Positions 57,758-64,000 of a stretch of DNA of 64,000 nt are shown piece by piece. Position numbers and translations under genes: made by a program. Position 1 is the first letter of the stretch. The number at the start of each line of letters is the position of its first letter. This DNA comes from Smittia aterrima (taxonomy: Eukaryota > Arthropoda > Insecta > Diptera > Chironomidae), in NCBI GenBank assembly GCA_033063855.1, contig CP093829.1, positions 6,272,243-6,336,242 on the forward strand, given 5' to 3'. Under the pieces are notes generated by a model, which was not told the DNA's origin, did not search any database, and worked only from the letters and a program-made list of their open reading frames with translations.

Positions 57758-59504
57758 CTAATTTTCTTTCTTATTATTATTAAAATCATTTTCTTTTTTC
57801 TTGAATACTTTCAATATCAAAATAAGCAAAATCTTCGAAAGCAACCAAAGAAAAAACAGGAAAGCTCCGATTACGTCAAGCAATAAATATTTGTACCAAG
57901 GAAGATCAACGGCGATTGATTTCAAATGCTTGGCGCCATTGTTTCTGGTGACATATTCAATCCAGTACATCGCTTCGTCCATTGGCTTCAACGGATTGTC
58001 GTTCATAAGTTTCGATACTTCTTTTGCTGTCTTGAGATATTTTTTGTTTGTAATCATTTCATCGATTTTGTATCTGAAGAGTTGAACTGTCAAATCGGAG
58101 AAGAGAATAGTCTGAGCGTATCCTCGTTTCACCGCAAATTTTGCGTTTCGATATTGATCTCCAAAGAATGGCATGAAGAGAACTGGAACTCCTCGAGAAC
58201 TGGCTTCAATTGATCCGAAGAGACCGCCATGAGCAATGAACAAAACGATTTTAGGATGAGCCAGAATATCAGATTGCGGAAGCCATTTTCGAACCATTAC
58301 GTTTGACGGCAATGCTGGCAGATCATCAGTCTCGAACTTCCATAAAACTCTTTGCTTTAACGATCCAAAAACTGACAAAATCATTTCTTTCTTCTCCTGA
58401 GGCATCCTCGACGATTGCATTAAAGAACCAAGTGACATAAAAATGACTCCATGCTCAGCTCCATCAAAGAATGTTTGAAGATCATCTGGCAAAGGTTTCA
58501 CTGGTTGAATGTGAGCTCCTCCGACATTGACAATTCCAGGCATCAACGGTTGTGGTTTAATCATTGCGAAGTGACCGTTGACTAGAATTATCGAGATTGA
58601 CTTTTCAAGCTCAAAAACTGATGGCAACGGACCCTCGAAGCTGCTGAAGTGCTCTTGAGCAAGTTTATCTTGAGCTGGAATGTAATAATAATGTCTGACG
58701 ATTGCATCAAGCATTGAGAACATAAAATTGTGAGCTCGCTGGAAGAAATTCATGTTGTCGTCATAATCTTTTAAAACCAAGTGCGGAACGAACGAGTACG
58801 GCGTCAGACTTCCCATTATCCGATCCATGAAGTCAGAATAGCCATAAGTACCTGAAATTACGTTTCTGATTACTCTTCTTTGATATCGCAAATTACAAAT
58901 TTTCCACTGACTGAAAGTTACAATCGGCGCTTTGTACTTGTGAGCAAACATCAACATCGCCTCTTGAAAAAACTGTTCCGCTAAAATCAAATCGAACTTT
59001 GATTTGTCGTTTCTGATAAATTTTTTCACTGCTTCCGATTTTAAAGCGTGCTCAGTGGTGTCTATGCCCATATTATACGAATTAAGGAATTCAATTTGTC
59101 CTGTAAACTTCATCTCGTAAATTTTTTCTTGAGTGACTATTCAGTTCGAGAACATAATGAATAAAAAGTGAATTAAAATTTGAATGACTTTCGAGAATCT
59201 TGAGATTTACTTACATTCTTTAAACTGATAAAATGGATCAATCAAAATTTCTGTGTAATTCGCCAACTTTTCTTTCAAAGGGTAAGCTGTGATTGCCGTA
59301 ACTTCATGTCCTCGATTCACAAATTCTTTAATAAACACTTTGAACATCAGGAAATGACTCGTACCAGGAAAAGGCATCAACAACAGAATATTGTAACTGT
59401 CGGCGAATTTTGCAATAAGCAAAATCAAGAAAACTTTAAAAAGTTTCTGCAAATTGATAAAATGAAGTAGACTGTCTGAACTTGAAAAACAGTAAATTTA
59501 CCAT
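57758..59504 (-). CDS. UDP-glycosyltransferase 4, with intron open in frame
   Basis: complement(join(57758..58851, 58912..59136, 59215..59446, 59502..59504)), 517 aa if spliced like its sisters. The 60-nt intron 58852-58911 is a multiple of three and stop-free here; its donor is GTCAGT instead of GTGAGT, and the TGA found in the other copies is TGG. Retention would insert 20 residues ('QWKICNLRYQRRVIRN...') after 'APIVTFS'. Signature, transmembrane helix and KKEN tail are intact. The leader carries the same insertion as UGT 3; its in-frame ATG at 59603 would add 33 residues. Confidence 0.9.
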
Positions 59505-59545
59505 GATCGGAAAATTATGAAACCCTCCCGAAACCCTCGCTGTCT

Positions 59546-59686
59546 GTAGGACGGTGAACACGTCTGTCTGACCAAATGGCCACATGACCATGATCGGCGA
59601 CATGACGTCCAAACAAGGACAGTCTCTCAGTAGCTCTTGGACTGGGCGATCGATGCATGAAGCGTGGTCCAGATCCCACAATGTCT
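59546..59686. mobile_element. 141-bp insertion in UGT 4 leader
   Basis: Homologous to 57072-57214, at the same position and flanked by the same TGTCT repeat (59541-59545 and 59682-59686). It differs by roughly nine changes including small indels, which shift which upstream ATG is in frame. A shared site and flanks indicate one insertion followed by gene duplication or conversion. Confidence 0.7.
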
Positions 59687-60295
59687 AAGCGAAACTGAAC
59701 AATCATCTTTTAAATTATTTGTGTCGCAAGCAGCCAAGAATTCGCAAATAAAAAAAAGAAATTTATTTATAATCTTTCGTAAGATAAGGATCGTTTTAGT
59801 AGATAATTGTGGGACTATCTACGTCGATTGAGATCTTCTAACTCACTTGCAATGTTCTGAAAACAAAAAACTGCCATCTGGCAATGAGATTACTACTCTC
59901 ATTTTCGTATCTTGTTTTCAGAAGATAACAATTGAGATCTTTTCTGAAGTTTGTTGAACTGATAATTTCTAGGAGATTGTTGCTTGGCAATTTGAAATCA
60001 AACTGAACTTGTGCGAATGTGAAATAACTTCGGTCTATGGCACCAAGGATAATATTTTGTTCGATATTTTATATTTTTCTACTTGAAGGAATGTTGATAG
60101 GAAGCCCATTTCCTAGCGGAGAGTTTGTGAGACTCTTCAATAAAAATAATTGGGAATTACTAATATATAAACATTTAAAATTTTCTTGGTTAGTTTAATA
60201 ATTGTGAAAATAACAATTTATTTGATTTGATTAGAAGCTTCAACCTAAAAGTTCTTTTATTGAAAGCTTCACGCATAATTTATTCGTTTGTTTGT
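59687..60295. other. UGT array spacer 4, with a structured insertion
   Basis: No gene. Array spacer as before, but interrupted at about 59838-59927 by sequence with nested inverted repeats, listed separately. Confidence 0.5.
59855..59923. repeat. Compact element with nested inverted repeats (T-shaped fold)
   Basis: Outer arms TTCTGAAAACAA (59855-59866) and TTGTTTTCAGAA (59912-59923) are perfect 12-bp inverted repeats. Inside lie two further hairpins: TGCCA-tc-TGGCA (59872-59883) and ATGAGA-ttactac-TCTCAT (59884-59902). The insertion is bounded by repeats of ATTGAGATCTT, which occurs once in the equivalent spacers. Origin unknown; a MITE-like insertion fits. Confidence 0.75.
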
Positions 60296-62006
60296 CTAAT
60301 TTTCTTTCTTGTTATTAAAATCATTTTCTTTTTTCTTGAATACTTTCGATATCAAAATAAGCAAAATCTTCCAAAGCAACCAAAAAGAGATCAGGAAAGC
60401 TCCGATTACGTCAAGCAATAAATATTTGTACCAAGGAAGATCAACGGCGATTGATTTCAAATGCTTGGCGCCTTTGTTTCTGATAACATATTCAATCCAG
60501 TACATCGCTTCGTCCATTGGCTTCAACGGATTGTCGTTCATCAGTTTCGACACTTCTTTCGCTGTCTTGAGATATTTTTTGTTTGAAATCATTTCATCGA
60601 TTTTGTATCTGAAGAGTTGAACTGTCAAATCGGAGAAGAGAATGCTTTGAGCGTATCCTCGATTTTCTGCAAGCCTAGCATTTCGATATTGATCTCCATA
60701 AAATGGCATGAAAAGAATTGGAACTCCTCGAGAACTGGCTTCAATTGATCCGAAGAGACCGCCGTGAGCAATGAACAAAACGAGTTTAGGGTGAGCCAGA
60801 ATATCAGATTGCGGAAGCCATTTTCGAACCATAACATTTGATGGCAATGCTGGCAGATCATCGGTCTCGAACTTCCATAAAACTCTTTGCTTTAACGATC
60901 CAAAAACTGACAAAATCATTTCTTTCTTCTCCTGTGGCATCATCGACGATTGAACAAATGCTCCAAGAGACATGAAAATGACTCCATGCTCAGCTCCATC
61001 CAAGAACGTTTGTAGATCGTCTGGCAAAGGTTTCACTGGTTGAATGTGAGCTCCTCCAACATTGACAATTCCAGGCATTAATGGTCGTGGCTTAATCATT
61101 GCAAAGTGATTATTTACAAGAATCATCGAAATTGACTTTTCAAGCTCAAAAACTGATGGCAACGGACCCTCGAAGCTGCTGAAGTGCTCTTGAGCGAGTT
61201 TGTCTTGTGCAGGCATGTACTGATAACGTCGGATAACTACATCAAGCATCGAGAACATAAAATTGTGAGCTCGTTCGTAAAAATTCATGTTGTCGTCATA
61301 ATCTTTTAGAACCAAGTGCGGAACGAACGAGTAAGGCGTCAGACTTCCCATTATCCGATCCATGAAGTCAGAATAGCCATAAGTACCTGAAATTACGTTT
61401 CAGATTACTCTTCTTTGATATCACAAATTGTCTACTCACTAAACGTTACAATCGGCGCTTTGTACTTGTGTGCAAACATCAACATCGCCTCTTGAAAAAA
61501 CTGTTCCGCTAAAATCAAGTCGAACTTTGATTTGTCATTTTTGATAAAGTTCTTCACTGCTTCAGATTTTAAAGCGAGCTCAGTGCTCTTAAGTCCCATC
61601 TCCCAATACGATTTAAGCATTTGAACTTCGCCTCCGAATTTCATTTCGTAAATTTCGCCTTGACTGACTAACGAGATAGAGAAAGTCATTAAAAGTTGAA
61701 TGACTTTTGAAATTCACTTACAAGAGTCAAACTGATAAGTTGGTTCTATCAAAATTTCCGTGTAATTCGTCAACTTTTCTTTCAATGGAAAAGCTGTGAT
61801 TGCCGTAACTTCATGTCCTCGACTCACGAACTCTTTGATAAACACTTTGAACATCAGGAAATGACTTGGACCAGGAAGAGGAATCAGCAAGAGAATCTTG
61901 TAGCTGTCAGCGAATTTTGAGATCAACAAGATCAAGAAAACGTTGGAAAGTTTCTGCAAGAAAATTATAAATAAAATTACCGAGCTTTCAAATTTGTCCT
62001 GACCAT
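60296..62006 (-). CDS. UDP-glycosyltransferase 5
   Basis: complement(join(60296..61386, 61440..61667, 61722..61953, 62004..62006)), 517 aa. ATG-only first coding exon, but with a different donor (gtcagg) and an unrelated leader. Signal segment 'KLSNVFLILLISKFADS'; catalytic His context PLPGPSHF. Exon 3 resembles UGT 1 ('GGEVQMLKSYWEMGLKS'). The sugar-donor domain has local differences ('SLGAFVQSSMM', 'PFYGDQYRNARLAENRG') that make it the most distinct copy. KKEN tail present. It is the most upstream gene of the array. Confidence 0.92.
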
Positions 62007-62389
62007 GATTGGAAGAAATATTTCGAATGACTGTTTAGTCTTGAGTTGAAAATTAAACTGAACAAAAACCAGCGGAAATTTCCAATTGCTGCAATATTTT
62101 TCAACTGTTATCATTTGTCGATCTCTTGAACTTCGTTTAGTGATCGTGTAAGTATAAAATAAATATTTGTTCCATCAGAAAATAAGTTTTATTCGGATTT
62201 TAATAGAAATGTAACACTTTCTTTGACTCCAAACATGAATGATTCCCAGTTCCAATAATTGAGGATCTGGATCGTAAGATTGCTTCGCATTTAACTAAGG
62301 AACAGTTGAAGAAAACTTTATAAAAAAAAATAAAATGCTAACGAAACCATTCGACCATCAATAATTTAACACAATTCATCGCCATTGTC
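62007..62389. other. Spacer between UGT 5 and HADHB
   Basis: AT-rich spacer between the UGT 5 start and the HADHB stop. No gene seen. Confidence 0.45.
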
Positions 62390-64000
62390 TTAATCAGCCT
62401 TAGCATCGGGATGACGTTCGATAAGCATCGCAACGCCTTGACCTCCAGCGGCACAAGCTAAAACAAATTGATTTCCATTAGAAATTTATTCTCATTGATC
62501 TCACTATCTTCACTCACCAGCAACGACTCCATATTGACCATCTTCACGGACTAAACGATTCGCTGAGTGCATACAGAGTCTGACACCTGTGGCTGCGAAT
62601 GGATGACCAATGCTGAGTGATCCTCCCCAGTTATTCCACTTGCTCATATCAGGTTGACCATATTTCTCTTTCAAGCCTAAGAAAGTTTGACAGAAGAAAT
62701 CAGAGTCGAGAGCTTTCAAATTGGCGATGATTTGACCCGCGAAGGCTTCGTGAACTTCCCATGAGTCGACATCTTTAACTCCAAGTCCAACTTTGTTGAG
62801 AAGTTTTGGGATTCCGTAGGCTGGGCCGAGAAGCAATTGATCAATTGGATCTTGCGAAACATAAAGGAAATCTCTCAGATATGCTTTTGGTCTCAAGCCG
62901 AGTTCCTTTGCCTTTGCTTCGGTCATGATAAGACAAGCACTAGCGCCATCAGTGAGGTAGCTTGCATTAGCGGCTGTGATAGTTCCGTGAGGTTTGATGA
63001 AAGCTGGTTTCAACTTTGCCAATTGCTCTTCCGATGAAACGCGAATTCCGTTATCAGCTTCAACAACCTTATCGACTCCATCAACCTTGAAGGGCACGAG
63101 ATCTGTAAAATATCCTTTGTCTTGGGCAGCCTTTGCGAGCGTGTGTGATCTGAGAGCGTAATCATCTTGCTCCTTTCGAGATGCATTGAACGACGCAGCC
63201 AATCTGTCAGCAGAATGACCCATGGTCTCGCCGGATGAGAATTCAGCGACTGCTGGCAATTCAGGAATCAAAAAGTCTGGTCTGATTGATGATAAAAGAG
63301 AAAGTCGTTGTCCAACTGTCTTTGCTTTGTTTGCTTTAAGCATCAACGATCTCATTTTACGTGAGTGACGGATGGGCACATCAGACATGAACTCAACACC
63401 TCCGCAAACAATTGTTTCGTAAGTTCCTGTTGCAATAAGACCCATTCCGGTAGTGATTGCTTGATTCGAGGAGATGCAAGCCATTGTAACAGTGTGAGCG
63501 GGAGTTTTGTTGCTGAAACCGGCGCTCAAAGCTGCTTCTCTTGCGATATTCGACGTTTTGACCTCTTGAATGACAGTTCCGTAGACGATGTAGTCAATTA
63601 ACTCTTTGTCGATTCCAGTTTTTCTGAGTAAACTCAACAGCGAGTGTCTTGCAAGTTCATGTGGCATCAACTTATTATATTGAGTTCCGGACATCAGGAA
63701 AGGTGTACGAACTCCATCGACCAACACAATATTTTGTGCTGATTTCGTTTTAAGTTCCTTCTTCTGAGCTAGCAATGCTGTTGATGTGCTTAACGAGCGG
63801 ATCACTACGAAAACAGATATGAAACAAGACAGACTTTGAGCTTTGAATCATCACAGCTGAGACAGCAGATTAGACAAGTGAAAATGGATTTGCCAAAGTG
63901 GACTTTGAGCTTTACACAACACATCGATTAATCGACATTCCAGAGTGAAATCCAAAATTCTGAACTTACCGCTTTGTTGACCTAACGCTAAACATGCTGG
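62390..64000 (-). CDS. HADHB: Mitochondrial trifunctional enzyme subunit beta (3-ketoacyl-CoA thiolase), 5' partial
   Basis: complement(join(62390..62457, 62518..63804, 63970..>64000)), at least 452 codons in frame; the start codon lies beyond the window. Catalyses thiolytic cleavage in long-chain fatty-acid beta-oxidation. Thiolase motifs: 'NIVLVDGVRTPF', 'VTMACISSNQA' (acyl-enzyme Cys), 'LTDGASACLIM', 'VHEAFAGQI' (His), 'NNWGGSLSIGHPFAATG' (signature 2) and, in the last exon, 'ACAAGGQGVAM' (second catalytic Cys). The N-terminal part ('ACLALGQQSVIRSLSTSTALL') is Ser/Arg-rich, as expected for a mitochondrial presequence. The GTG at 63805 is not the start: an AG acceptor abuts it and the upstream exon joins in phase 1. 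Confidence 0.93.

Noticed and set aside
50666..60620. Recurrent ~100-codon plus-strand frames across the UGT array
   Set aside because: They lie opposite the conserved UGT C-terminal exon and are present in each copy only because the sense sequence is duplicated.
63803..63805. GTG start for HADHB at 63805
   Set aside because: The sequence is an AG acceptor followed by TG; an upstream exon in phase 1 supplies the codon's first base.
63993..63995. ATG near the right edge as the HADHB start
   Set aside because: Joined to the next exon it gives the wrong phase; the frame without this ATG (PACLALGQQS) joins correctly, so the start lies outside the window.

Overview
The window looks like nuclear DNA of a nematoceran fly, most likely a non-biting midge (Chironomidae). 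The evidence is AT-rich sequence, 50-60 nt GT-AG introns, TATA boxes about 33 nt before a TCAGT-type initiator, dipteran gene families (UGT, ionotropic receptor, regucalcin, DUF1091-like, PGGHG) and tandem family expansion. The species call is an inference; the eukaryotic (insect) call is firm.

Layout. 1-5.3 kb is gene-poor. A roadblock-type dynein light chain lies at 5.3-5.8 kb (-). From 7.3 to 14.6 kb there is an array of seven two-exon genes for tiny secreted Kazal-like (vasotab-like) four-cysteine peptides, interrupted by an ionotropic receptor gene on the opposite strand that carries two frame lesions. Two regucalcin/SMP-30 genes follow (16.2-19.4 kb); the first has lost most metal ligands and is methionine-rich. 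From 21.3 to 29.4 kb three F-box/leucine-rich paralogs are interleaved with tRNA-Arg(CCU) modules: two intact (opposite strands), one decayed, one deleted. An eighth, relocated Kazal-like gene sits at the end of that block. From 30.3 to 38.8 kb two PGGHG-type glucosidase genes flank a urate oxidase on the other strand. SART1 (38.9-41.3) and peroxisomal acyl-CoA oxidase 3 (41.5-43.7) are on the minus strand. Four small DUF1091-like secreted protein genes run at 45.3-48.6 kb, then an intronless secreted LRR protein (-). From 50.6 to 62.0 kb there are five tandem UDP-glycosyltransferase genes (-). The 5'-truncated mitochondrial trifunctional enzyme beta subunit (HADHB thiolase) reaches the right edge.

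How they relate. There is no operon logic. The window mixes single-copy housekeeping genes (SART1, ACOX3, HADHB, urate oxidase, roadblock) with five families growing by local duplication. ACOX3 (C-terminal SKL) and urate oxidase (C-terminal NKL) are presumably peroxisomal; HADHB is mitochondrial fatty-acid oxidation. The UGTs are ER membrane enzymes with dilysine tails.

Most interesting signals. (1) A chimeric Kazal-like gene made by a recent unequal crossover. (2) A relocated Kazal-like gene that lost exactly the two cysteines predicted to pair. (3) A 200-bp tandem duplication in the ionotropic receptor that either breaks the frame or has created a new 116-nt intron. (4) A 141-143-bp insertion in the leaders of two UGT genes that supplies in-frame upstream start codons. 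(5) A UGT intron turned into open reading frame by coupled changes at its 5' splice site. (6) Every UGT gene has an intron immediately after the initiator ATG.
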